From the NCBI GenBank assembly GCA_964389285.1, contig CAYMCZ010000008.1:26640-90639 (forward strand): 64,000 bases of DNA, given 5' to 3'. Positions 51,758 through 59,196 of the stretch are shown in pieces. This DNA comes from Alectryocaccobium sp964389285 (GTDB taxonomy: Bacteria; Bacillota; Clostridia; Lachnospirales; Lachnospiraceae). A program made the position numbers and the translations under genes. The number at the start of each line of letters is the position of its first letter. The stretch's first letter is position 1. Below the pieces are notes generated by a model. That model did no database searches, was not told the origin of the DNA, and saw only the letters and a program-made list of their open reading frames with translations.

Positions 51758-52419
51758 ATTTCCTTCTCCGAACTCTCTTCGAATTTTATCTCTATCACAC
51801 AGTTCATAAGCGTCTCCAAATCAGAAAGATAGGTGTCGTACCAGCGCTTTCTGATGGTTGAGATAACAAGACAGACCGCCGCCGAAACAAGACCCGCTAT
51901 CGTCGTGTCAAAGGCCGTCAGCATAGATTCCGCCAGCGTATAAGTGTCGCCGTTCCCAAGGGCTATGATACCGGGTCCCAGCGGGATCAGCGTCCCTAAA
52001 AGCCCCATCATAGGAGCAATCTTGGCCACCACCTGTGTCGTCTTTAAAATAACGTCATAATGAGCTTCTTCTTTTTCGAAGAGATTGTCCGAAAGATCCA
52101 ACAGCATTTCCCTGCTGAAATCCGGATGCGCGAGAAGCTCATTCAAAAGTTTTTTATGTCTTTTTAAAAGTCCGCTGTCATCAATGCACTTTTTCAGATC
52201 GTTGTTTTTATTTTTCATCTTATCCAGCAGTTTCGGCATCGACACGTTCAGATGTCTTCTCTCCGTAACCGCTTCGGCAATCACCCAGCCTATAGAAAAA
52301 ACCGAGAATCCTATCAATGCGATCAGAATGATTATGACCGGATATTTTATCGCCTCTGAAATAACTCTCAGAATATATTGCACCACAGATAATGATATTC
52401 CTGCTGCATCAGTTGTCAT
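51754..52419 (-). CDS. MotA/TolQ/ExbB-family proton channel protein
   Basis: A 221-residue protein with three membrane helices: about 26-50, 130-152 and 166-190, with a large cytoplasmic loop between the first two. The diagnostic motifs are APMMGLLGTLIPLGPGI (Thr143) and MLTAFDTTIAGLVSAAVCLV (Thr172/Thr173), matching the polar residues of the ExbB pore. In Gram-negatives ExbB-ExbD turns proton flow into movement of TonB. Here it lies between a surface anchor protein and an ABC importer in a monoderm. GAGGAG precedes the start, and it overlaps the upstream gene by 11 bases. MotA proper is unlikely, since MotA has four helices and no flagellar gene is near. Confidence 0.9.
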   Translation of the reverse strand: MTTDAAGISLSVVQYILRVISEAIKYPVIIILIALIGFSVFSIGWVIAEAVTERRHLNVSMPKLLDKMKNKNNDLKKCIDDSGLLKRHKKLLNELLAHPDFSREMLLDLSDNLFEKEEAHYDVILKTTQVVAKIAPMMGLLGTLIPLGPGIIALGNGDTYTLAESMLTAFDTTIAGLVSAAVCLVISTIRKRWYDTYLSDLETLMNCVIEIKFEESSEKEI

Positions 52420-54115
52420 TATGCTTGTCTCCTCTTATATCTTCGCCGGATACCGGCTTTTTGCATTTATCAAAAAACGAAGCTCTCTTAAGTGCCGATC
52501 TGAAGCTTCCGTAGCATGTCACTGCTCCCAGAACCGCGAGCACGGCACAGATAACGGATGTCCAGAATAAAACAACTTTTTTGTTTGCGGCTTCTTCCTC
52601 GGATTTGTCCTGCATGATAAGCTGATTTATGTCTTTATTCGGAGATTTTTTCAAATCCGCTCCTTCAAAGGCCGTCTGCATATTCAGCAGTTCCGAAAGC
52701 TCTGAAGAGGCTTTATCCGAAAGTTTCCATACCGAAGCGCTGTTCTGAACCGATTCAAGTTTTTGCGTCTCTTCCACTACGGCTCTCTGCTCCGATGTTT
52801 GTACCTCTCTTGCGTCAGCGGCAGCGCTGTCAGCCCTTCCCGGCGAAAAAGAACTATTTGTTTCACTCCCGGCTCCTCCAGCAGAGTTTGCCGGTGTGTT
52901 TTGATTAGTATCCTGCGGCTCAGCCTGTGGTGTCGGCGTCACGGGATCAGGCGCCGGCGTCACGGGATCAGGAGCCGGCGTTACGGGATCAGGTTCCGGG
53001 GTGACAGGGTCAGGATCCTTAAAATCATCGGTGTTGACCGTCATCGGCGAATCCGTGGTGCCGGTGACCGGGTTTTGAAACGGCAGGCTTGAACCGAAGG
53101 TTGCCGTCAGCGACGCGGAGCCTTCTCCTACGATTTCGTATTGTATTTTTACCACCGCTATATCCGTATAATAAGAATCTTTTATTATCTCAACGTTTCT
53201 TACCTGAAGAACGCTTTCATCCGTGGAATTTATATTTACTATCTCTTCAAGCGTGGCTTCATCCAGCGGTTGGATTATATTCGGGTCTATTTTCAGTTCC
53301 ATTTCAACTTCATGGCTTCCTCTGCTGCCATCAAGCGAAGGAGGATTATCCGAGTACTGAGGCTGCCCCCAAATGGTTACATATATAACGCTGACGTATT
53401 TTGCGGACCTTCGTGTTTCGGATTCCGTAGGATACTCCTGCCCGAACAGAAGCCTGAACCTGTTTCCGGTGTTGAAATAATCATAACTCGGCCAGCTGTT
53501 TTCAAATTCTTCGTTATACACCTGCCAGTTGTCTTCAAATGCCATCATAGGTTCTACCTGGTAACCGTAATTTGATGCATTTTCAAAGGAATATGCATAA
53601 GGAATGGCTCCGTCGTTATAGTAAACATGCCTGTTTTCCGCCATATCTTCATAATAATACCTGATACTGAAAAGATTATCTCTGTCAAACGCCGCCCAGA
53701 TATCCTGATGATCATTTACCCAGAAAAGGACATTGTAAATATCTCCGTAATAAATACCCGAGGCATCCAGTATATCTCTCAGATAAATACCGTGAGCGGT
53801 ATCCACTATCAGATTATATGAAGCATACATGTCATGCCCCTCCGGGCTTGTCCATGAAGGGGTGCCGTTAAAGTATGAATACGTTTCTTCCGCATAACCC
53901 ATATTCATGAGGTCATACCAGTAAAAATTCGCCACTTCCACGTAGTCTGAGAGATCACATCCCAGATATCCGACACGGATGCTCAAATAATCGGTAGCCA
54001 CATCCGCATTGACTTTTTCAGGCCGCAAAAATACAAGGCTGCCCCAAATAAGTGCTGTCATCGCCGTAAAGGCCGCAGTCTTTCGTATTCTTTTTTTTAA
54101 ACCGGACATTTTCAT
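52409..54115 (-). CDS. Surface protein with proline-rich stalk and C-terminal membrane anchor, TonB analogue candidate (568 aa)
   Basis: A signal peptide (about 1-38, ending VNADV) precedes an N-terminal domain with SUOX-like features (GIYLRDILDASGI, NRFRLLFGQ, VSVIYVTIWGQP; about 40-265), then an Ig-like beta domain (about 275-355). A proline-rich tract (PEPDPVTPAPDPVTP repeats, about 365-400) and a long Ser/Glu/Ala coiled segment (about 410-510) follow. The C-terminal membrane helix (VVLFWTSVICAVLAVLGAVT, about 513-538) ends in a basic cytoplasmic tail of about 30 residues. Pro-rich rods span the cell envelope in TonB. This gene is next to the ExbB/ExbD-like pair, so it is the natural energised partner, though TonB has its anchor at the N-terminus. 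The ATG at 54115 lies 1 base after the lipoprotein stop and lacks a ribosome binding site; translation is probably coupled. Confidence 0.72.
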   Translation of the reverse strand: MKMSGLKKRIRKTAAFTAMTALIWGSLVFLRPEKVNADVATDYLSIRVGYLGCDLSDYVEVANFYWYDLMNMGYAEETYSYFNGTPSWTSPEGHDMYASYNLIVDTAHGIYLRDILDASGIYYGDIYNVLFWVNDHQDIWAAFDRDNLFSIRYYYEDMAENRHVYYNDGAIPYAYSFENASNYGYQVEPMMAFEDNWQVYNEEFENSWPSYDYFNTGNRFRLLFGQEYPTESETRRSAKYVSVIYVTIWGQPQYSDNPPSLDGSRGSHEVEMELKIDPNIIQPLDEATLEEIVNINSTDESVLQVRNVEIIKDSYYTDIAVVKIQYEIVGEGSASLTATFGSSLPFQNPVTGTTDSPMTVNTDDFKDPDPVTPEPDPVTPAPDPVTPAPDPVTPTPQAEPQDTNQNTPANSAGGAGSETNSSFSPGRADSAAADAREVQTSEQRAVVEETQKLESVQNSASVWKLSDKASSELSELLNMQTAFEGADLKKSPNKDINQLIMQDKSEEEAANKKVVLFWTSVICAVLAVLGAVTCYGSFRSALKRASFFDKCKKPVSGEDIRGDKHNDN

Positions 54116-54116
54116 A

Positions 54117-55226
54117 TCAGTCTTTAAAATACGAATTCGCAAGGAACTCCGCAGCCTCCTCATCCGTAAGGTCATAATGCCAGAAAAGCTTATAATATTC
54201 CTGAGCGGTTTTTACGATATCATAATCATTGTATATTTCCGGATAAATGAGCTGGCCCAGCCAGTAAACTCCCAACACCATATTTACCGAAGGCGGCGAA
54301 GACATCCAGCAGTAGGGCTGCCCCGGTATTTCATAATAATCTCCGTTTTTTACGGCTCTGAGCTCAGCCCATCCGGTAGTTTCGAGCTTGTCGTAAGGTC
54401 CTCCGCTTTGAAAAATCAAAACATCGGGATCAGCCACATAAACTCCTTCCAGATTGACCGTCGTTCCGCCGCCGGCGTCTGTAATAACATCCGGAATTAT
54501 CGCGTTGTCGGCTCCTATCAGATCTATAACCTGTGCCTGAGATGATTCCTCGGCATTTACGGCCAGACCCGTAGGCCCCGTTCCGTACAAAACAGTCAGT
54601 CTTTCTTCGTCATTTATCAGTGCGCTTTTTTCATTTGCCATATTCACGGTTTTTTCCACAAATGATGCAAGTGCTTCGGCCTCTTCTTCCCTTCCGAGAA
54701 CCTTTCCGATCTTTCTGTAGGCATCGGCCATGTGTTCCAGATCAGCCTCAAAAAACAACGTGGGGATCCCGGTAGTCGACTGAATTCCTTCCATGTCTGA
54801 TCTGCCGCTTATTTTACGGTCTCCGACATCGATAATAACCTGCGGCTTCGCCGCTATAAGCGCTTCTTTATTTAAAGTGGTCTTGCTTCCGTAAAACTGT
54901 CCGAACGTAGGCAGTGTCCATGTCTCCTCAGGAAAATATTTCATCTGCACGGTAGAAGGACTTGCCGCCAGCCCCACAAGCATATCAGGGGCTATCGTCA
55001 TCAGAAACATGGTTGCCGTACCTCCCGAGGGGGCTATACGTGTAATATCCTGCGGTACCTGCACACTTCTGCCGTAATCATCCGTAACAAAGGTAGTGCC
55101 TTCCGTATTAACGGTTTCGGCAGATATTTCTGAAGCGCCTGACACACTTTTCTCGCCGGAGGAGCATGCTGAAAGCATTGAAAGAGCCAGTATCAGAACA
55201 AGGGATAGCGACATAACCTTTTTCAT
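54117..55226 (-). CDS. FecB/BtuF-like substrate-binding lipoprotein
   Basis: A 369-residue type III ABC binding protein. The lipoprotein signal MKKVMSLSLVLILALSMLSA ends in lipobox LSAC, so it is tethered to the membrane. TTFVTDDYGRSVQVPQDITR starts the mature fold and DPDVLIFQSGG and SSPPSVNMVLGVYWLGQLIY are typical. I chose the ATG at 55226 because AAGGAGATTCGGCAA precedes it; a frame extension to 55277 lacks a signal start. Ligands in this family are iron-siderophore, heme, cobalamin or, in MolA-like members, molybdate/tungstate. The sequence does not decide. First gene of the operon. Confidence 0.9.
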   Translation of the reverse strand: MKKVMSLSLVLILALSMLSACSSGEKSVSGASEISAETVNTEGTTFVTDDYGRSVQVPQDITRIAPSGGTATMFLMTIAPDMLVGLAASPSTVQMKYFPEETWTLPTFGQFYGSKTTLNKEALIAAKPQVIIDVGDRKISGRSDMEGIQSTTGIPTLFFEADLEHMADAYRKIGKVLGREEEAEALASFVEKTVNMANEKSALINDEERLTVLYGTGPTGLAVNAEESSQAQVIDLIGADNAIIPDVITDAGGGTTVNLEGVYVADPDVLIFQSGGPYDKLETTGWAELRAVKNGDYYEIPGQPYCWMSSPPSVNMVLGVYWLGQLIYPEIYNDYDIVKTAQEYYKLFWHYDLTDEEAAEFLANSYFKD

Positions 55227-55263
55227 TTGCCGAATCTCCTTTTTAATTGATTTAAGTGAAATA

Positions 55264-55292
55264 TTGACATAGGGCAAGAGTTGCGATATCTT
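55264..55292 (+). promoter_or_regulatory. Promoter of the methyltransferase-NTPase pair
   Basis: TTGACA (55264-55269), 17-base spacer, TATCTT (55287-55292). The -10 and spacer lie within the first TGCGA repeat. The leader to the methyltransferase start would be about 120 bases. Confidence 0.65.
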
Positions 55293-55329
55293 TTTATATG
55301 CGAATTACTTTTATTTGCGATTCGTTTTT
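55279..55329. promoter_or_regulatory. Three tandem 17-base repeats with core TGCGA (candidate operator)
   Basis: Units at 55279-55295, 55296-55312 and 55313-55329 each read A-N-N-TGCGA followed by a T-rich end. The TGCGA cores are at 55282, 55299 and 55316, exactly 17 bases apart. They cover the -10 of the plus-strand promoter and lie just downstream of the -10 of the minus-strand promoter, a good place for a repressor of both. No Fur-type 19-base palindrome is seen. The regulator is not encoded nearby. Confidence 0.7.
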
Positions 55330-55332
55330 AAT

Positions 55333-55361
55333 AATATATCACCGCTGTTTTTATTAGTCAA
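55333..55361 (-). promoter_or_regulatory. Promoter of the Ton-like uptake operon
   Basis: Minus strand TTGACT (55356-55361), 17-base spacer, TATATT (55333-55338). Transcription would start about 55326, inside the tandem repeats, about 100 bases before the lipoprotein start. Confidence 0.75.
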
Positions 55362-55419
55362 GAAACCGGGGTATTCATAGAAATATACAATATATGCACC
55401 CGCAACAGGAAACGGATAT

Positions 55420-56349
55420 ATGTTAAAGAAAACCAATTACCACCACGCCTCCGATGAAATATTAAACCGGACCGATCTGGAGCACTTTATTTCCATTCAA
55501 AACGCAGGCAGGAACGATTCTCCTGAAGAGTGTGCTAAAAAATGGGATGTTCGCGCGGAATCCTGGAAAAAAGAAAGAGAAAACAACAGAAAAGGCGATG
55601 ACCGCTCGGAAAACGCTGTTCAGTATCTTCTTAAACGCGAAATTCTGACAAAGGACTGCGATTTGGCCGACCTCGGCTGCGGACCCGGCCGATTTGCAGC
55701 GGCGTTTTCTCCGCATGTAAAGACGGTCACCGGCTTCGATATTTCCGAAAAGATGATAGAACACGGCATTGAGCACTGCCGCGCCAAAAACCTTGACAAC
55801 GTATTTTTATTTGCGCGGGATTTTCATTCCATGGACATAACCTCGGAAGGATACGAAAAAGCCTTTGATCTGGTTTTCAGCTCCATGAGTCCCGCCATAC
55901 ACGGAATGGACAGTCTGCAAAAAGCAATGCGGATGAGCCGAAAATGGTGCTGCAACATCACGCATCTTTGGGGACGGAATCTTTTAAGAGAACGGATAAT
56001 GCGGGAAGTGTTCGACATGGACGTGTACAATAACTGGACGGGAAAACAGTTTTATTCGCTGTTTAACATCTTATTCCTGCTGGGATATAACCCCGAGACC
56101 AGTTATTCCAAAAGGCACAAAACATATTTGATTTCTCCGGATGAGGAGTATATAGATTACACAATGAAAAGAATGATGCCTCCGGAGATGATAACACCCG
56201 AAAACACAGAAAAGGTCAGGACATGGCTTATTGAAAATTCGGACGAAAACGGCCTGGTGCGTGAAGTTCAGGATGCAACCAACGGCACCATTTTATGGGA
56301 TGTAAACGATATTTCACCGAGACCGGATTTCAGAAGTTTTTACATTTAG
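55420..56349 (+). CDS. Class I SAM-dependent methyltransferase
   Basis: A 309-residue Rossmann-fold methyltransferase. Motif I DLADLGCGPGRF is at 81-92 and the acidic ribose-binding Asp107 in GFDISEKMIEHGIEH. FDLVFSSMSPAIHGMDSLQK is the motif IV region. The C-terminal half (about 195-309) is longer than in small enzymes. AGGAAA lies 9 bases before the ATG. It is transcribed away from the uptake operon and shares the tandem-repeat control region, so it may modify the imported compound. The substrate is not known. Confidence 0.85.
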   Translation: MLKKTNYHHASDEILNRTDLEHFISIQNAGRNDSPEECAKKWDVRAESWKKERENNRKGDDRSENAVQYLLKREILTKDCDLADLGCGPGRFAAAFSPHVKTVTGFDISEKMIEHGIEHCRAKNLDNVFLFARDFHSMDITSEGYEKAFDLVFSSMSPAIHGMDSLQKAMRMSRKWCCNITHLWGRNLLRERIMREVFDMDVYNNWTGKQFYSLFNILFLLGYNPETSYSKRHKTYLISPDEEYIDYTMKRMMPPEMITPENTEKVRTWLIENSDENGLVREVQDATNGTILWDVNDISPRPDFRSFYI

Positions 56350-56355
56350 ACCGTT

Positions 56356-56877
56356 ATGAAGAGACATGTTTTTTTAACAGGAGAAAAACAGATCGGAAAA
56401 TCCACGCTTATCAAAAAAGTCCTCTCCCGTTACGAGGGAAGCGTCGGCGGTTTTCTGACTCTCAGAACCGGAGAATATCTTAAAAACGAATATTCGGTTC
56501 ATATGTATTCAATAAACGAAAAGGCAGTGCCTTCGGCTTCAAACTATCTTTTCAGGTGCGCTTCTTTTGATGAAAACGCATCCTCTAAGTTTAACGCCAT
56601 CGGCTGCCACATCCTGAAAACATCCGCAGGCTCTTCCCTGATAATAATGGATGAGCTCGGCCGAAGAGAAGCCTCGGCTTCCTCTTTTCGAAAGGCCGTA
56701 ATCAAAGCTTTGGACAGCGAGTCTTCCGTTCTCGGAGTGCTTCAGCATCCTGCCGATGCTTACTGGCCGGAGGTAATTAAACGCCCGGACACTGCCGTTA
56801 TAGAACTTACGGCCGAAAACAGAAATGATCCCGGGCTCATTTCCGTTATACAATCCGTTATTTCTTTACCTCTTTAA
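56356..56877 (+). CDS. THEP1-like nucleoside-triphosphatase
   Basis: A 173-residue P-loop NTPase similar to NTPase_1/THEP1. Walker A GEKQIGKST is at 9-17, GFLTLRTGEY follows, and Walker B is SLIIMDELGRRE with Asp99-Glu100. THEP1 proteins hydrolyse several NTPs; their cell role is unclear. It starts 6 bases after the methyltransferase stop with no clear ribosome binding site, so translation is probably coupled and the products may work together. Confidence 0.8.
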   Translation: MKRHVFLTGEKQIGKSTLIKKVLSRYEGSVGGFLTLRTGEYLKNEYSVHMYSINEKAVPSASNYLFRCASFDENASSKFNAIGCHILKTSAGSSLIIMDELGRREASASSFRKAVIKALDSESSVLGVLQHPADAYWPEVIKRPDTAVIELTAENRNDPGLISVIQSVISLPL

Positions 56878-56878
56878 C

Positions 56879-56908
56879 GGGGCTGTCGTATTATAGCGCG
56901 ACAGCCCC
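56879..56908 (+). terminator. Strong hairpin after the NTPase gene
   Basis: A perfect 10-base stem GGGGCTGTCG/CGACAGCCCC (56879-56888 with 56899-56908, 10-base loop) lies 1 base after the stop. No T-tract follows (AAATACTG), so it may terminate inefficiently or protect the 3' end. Confidence 0.55.
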
Positions 56909-56927
56909 AAATACTGTTATGCGGCGG

Positions 56928-56956
56928 TTGACACTTACGGTTTTTTTAAGTAGAAT
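56928..56956 (+). promoter_or_regulatory. Sigma-A promoter of degV
   Basis: TTGACA (56928-56933), 17-base spacer, TAGAAT (56951-56956), 33 bases before the DegV start. Confidence 0.8.
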
Positions 56957-56989
56957 AAGGCGAATAATAAACTATATTTGGAGGTTTCT

Positions 56990-57883
56990 ATGAATAAATA
57001 TCTGATATATACGGATTCTGCCGCGGATCTTCCTTACCACTATTTTCAGGAGCACGATCTGCGCATAATTCCCATGGATTATGTTGTAAACGGGAAACAG
57101 CTCACTTTTCACACGGATTCTCCCGATCACGACAGGCTTTGCGACGAGCTTTTCGAGGCGCAGAAAAACAATGCGGATGTACATACATCACAAATCACGC
57201 CTTTTTCTTATACCGACGCGTGGACGCCTCTTCTTGAAGCAGGCAATGATATTCTTTATCTCTGCTTTTCCTCAGGTATGTCCGCAACATACGACAACGC
57301 ATGCAGCGCGGCGGCCCAGCTCCGCGAAGAGTTTCCGGAACGCAAACTGATCGTCGTTGATTCGCTTTCCGCAACACAGGGCCAGGGCATTGTTGCCGTC
57401 GCGGCCCTTCAAAACCGCGAAAAAGGCATGTCCATTGAGGAAAACGAAGCCTGGCTTAAAGAAAAAATCCCTTATATGTGTCACCGTTTTATGGTGGGCG
57501 ATCTTCATTATCTGCATAAAGGAGGCCGCGTTTCGGCCGCATCTGCCGTAGTAGGCTCAATGCTTAACATAAAACCCATCCTTATCATAGATGATGAAGG
57601 CAAACTCCAGGTGGTTTCAAAAGCCAGAGGAGAAAAGATAGCAATAAAACGTCTTATCGACGGTTATACGGGTCAGATGGGCGTGCAGGATGTGCCGAAA
57701 ATCGTCTTCGTAGGACATACATCCAGATACGAAGAAGCGAAACAGATCAAAGAGATGCTTGCCGAAGTGGTCGAAGAAGGCACCCTTATAGAAACCGTCA
57801 ACCTCTCTCCTATCATAGGCTCGCATATAGGCCCCTCATTTTTCAGTGTCTGCGGCTGGGGCTTTAACCGCAAAGAAAAATAA
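56990..57883 (+). CDS. DegV-family fatty-acid binding protein
   Basis: EDD-fold protein that presents fatty acids to the FakA kinase for phospholipid synthesis in Firmicutes. LIYTDSAADLPYHYFQEHDL, CFSSGMSATYDNACSA and GDLHYLHKGGRVSAASAVVG are family motifs; 297 residues. The ATG at 56990 follows TTGGAGGTTTCT; an in-frame start at 56978 would overlap this site. It stands alone on the plus strand and converges with hflX. Confidence 0.92.
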   Translation: MNKYLIYTDSAADLPYHYFQEHDLRIIPMDYVVNGKQLTFHTDSPDHDRLCDELFEAQKNNADVHTSQITPFSYTDAWTPLLEAGNDILYLCFSSGMSATYDNACSAAAQLREEFPERKLIVVDSLSATQGQGIVAVAALQNREKGMSIEENEAWLKEKIPYMCHRFMVGDLHYLHKGGRVSAASAVVGSMLNIKPILIIDDEGKLQVVSKARGEKIAIKRLIDGYTGQMGVQDVPKIVFVGHTSRYEEAKQIKEMLAEVVEEGTLIETVNLSPIIGSHIGPSFFSVCGWGFNRKEK

Positions 57884-57904
57884 ACCAATATTGTGCAATT
57901 ACAA

Positions 57905-57945
57905 AAGATGCAGCAATATTCATGAGAATGCATATGCTGCATCTT
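57905..57945. terminator. Bidirectional terminator between degV and hflX
   Basis: An 11-base stem AAGATGCAGCA/TGCTGCATCTT (57905-57915 with 57935-57945). CTTTT follows on the plus strand and TTTTGT on the minus strand, so it can serve both converging genes. Confidence 0.82.
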
Positions 57946-57948
57946 CTT

Positions 57949-59178
57949 TTATGCAATTTCAATTGGTATATATGCCTTGACCGCAATCCCCTCCGGCAGA
58001 AATTCTTCTTCGAGCAGAATTCCTTTCTGCCTGATAAGGGCAACTTTTCCGGCCTGCTCATAAGGATATATCCTCTCTATGTACAGTTTCCCCGCCAGAA
58101 AAACCTTTTCTATTTTTTCGGCGATTCTGTTTAAGTTCATTCCGTATCTGGCGGAAATATTCAGAACTTCGTCCGCTCTTTCGTCGATCAGCCTTGCGTC
58201 ATCCGCTTTTTTGTCGATTTTGTTAAAAAGCGTGATGACCGGTTTCCCTCCCGCTCCCAGCATGTCGAGCGTCTCATATACAATCCGCATCTGCGATTCC
58301 ATATACGCGCTTGACGAATCCACAACGTGAATTATAAGATCGGCGTAAACCGCCTCTTCCAGCGTACTTCGGAAAGCTTCCACGAGATGATGAGGGAGCT
58401 TCCTGATAAAGCCTACCGTATCCGTCAGGAGAACTTCGCCGCCGTGTTCGAGATTCATTATTCTGGATGTGGGGTCAAGGGTGGCAAACAGAGCGTCTTC
58501 GGCAAAAACGTCCGAGCCTGTCAGCACATTTAAAAGAGTTGATTTCCCCGCATTCGTATATCCCACTATCGCAGCTGAAAAAAGACCGCTTTTCTCCCGC
58601 CCTTTTCTCATAATATCCCTGTGTTTTTTTACATCTTTAAGCTGCGCCTTTAATTTGCTTATACGCTCTTTGATAAGCCGTCTGTCACTCTCCAGCTTTT
58701 TCTCTCCGGGACCTCTTGTACCGATTCCTCCTCCGAGTCTGGAAAGAGACCGTCCCGCGCCGGTAAGCCTTGCGGCACGATAACGCAGCTGCGCCAGTTC
58801 CACCTGTATTTTCCCTTCGCTTGAACGGGCTCTGGCTGCAAAGATATCCAGTATCAGAAGCGTCCTGTCACAGACCTTGCAGTCCAGTTCGTCCGTAAGA
58901 TTTTTAAGCTGAACGGGACTTAATTCATCATCGCAGATTATACCGTCGGCATCATTCATATACAGCAGGCTTAAAATTTCCTGGACCTTGCCGCTGCCTA
59001 TATAAGTAGCGGGATTTATCTGCTCTCTCGCCTGTACGACCGTGCCTGCAACCTCGGCTCCCGCAGTCCTCGCAAGCTCGGCAAGCTCATTCAGTGAATA
59101 TTCGGCTTCTTTTTCCGAGAGCGTAACGGCCGCTACCAGTATAAACCTTTCCTTTCTGATATTGTTGTTTTCGTACAT
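57949..59178 (-). CDS. hflX: Ribosome-associated GTPase HflX
   Basis: Binds stalled or hibernating ribosomes and splits them. The N-terminal domain (about 10-190, with TYIGSGKVQEI and IICDDELSPVQLKNLTDELD) is followed by a coiled linker with the glycine-rich LGGGIGTRGPGEKKLE. The G domain has GYTNAGKSTLLN, DTVGFIRKLPHHLVEAFRST and FNKIDK. I chose the ATG at 59178 over the preceding TTG. Length 409 residues is normal. It lies 18 bases after the TPR lipoprotein gene. Confidence 0.95.
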   Translation of the reverse strand: MYENNNIRKERFILVAAVTLSEKEAEYSLNELAELARTAGAEVAGTVVQAREQINPATYIGSGKVQEILSLLYMNDADGIICDDELSPVQLKNLTDELDCKVCDRTLLILDIFAARARSSEGKIQVELAQLRYRAARLTGAGRSLSRLGGGIGTRGPGEKKLESDRRLIKERISKLKAQLKDVKKHRDIMRKGREKSGLFSAAIVGYTNAGKSTLLNVLTGSDVFAEDALFATLDPTSRIMNLEHGGEVLLTDTVGFIRKLPHHLVEAFRSTLEEAVYADLIIHVVDSSSAYMESQMRIVYETLDMLGAGGKPVITLFNKIDKKADDARLIDERADEVLNISARYGMNLNRIAEKIEKVFLAGKLYIERIYPYEQAGKVALIRQKGILLEEEFLPEGIAVKAYIPIEIA

Positions 59179-59196
59179 CAAACATATCCTTTAAAA

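Noticed and set aside
51754..52419. Flagellar stator MotA
   Set aside because: Three helices, not four; TolQ/ExbB-type motifs; no motB-like peptidoglycan-binding domain or flagellar gene nearby.
42033..54115. Molybdopterin oxidoreductase enzymes
   Set aside because: The fold-like pattern is there, but no cysteine ligand or redox partner is visible, and the proteins are Sec-exported without a Tat signal. I treat them as possible binding domains only.
55264..55361. Fur box or CRISPR-like array in the control region
   Set aside because: No 19-base palindrome of Fur type. Only three 17-base units without unique spacers, so not CRISPR.
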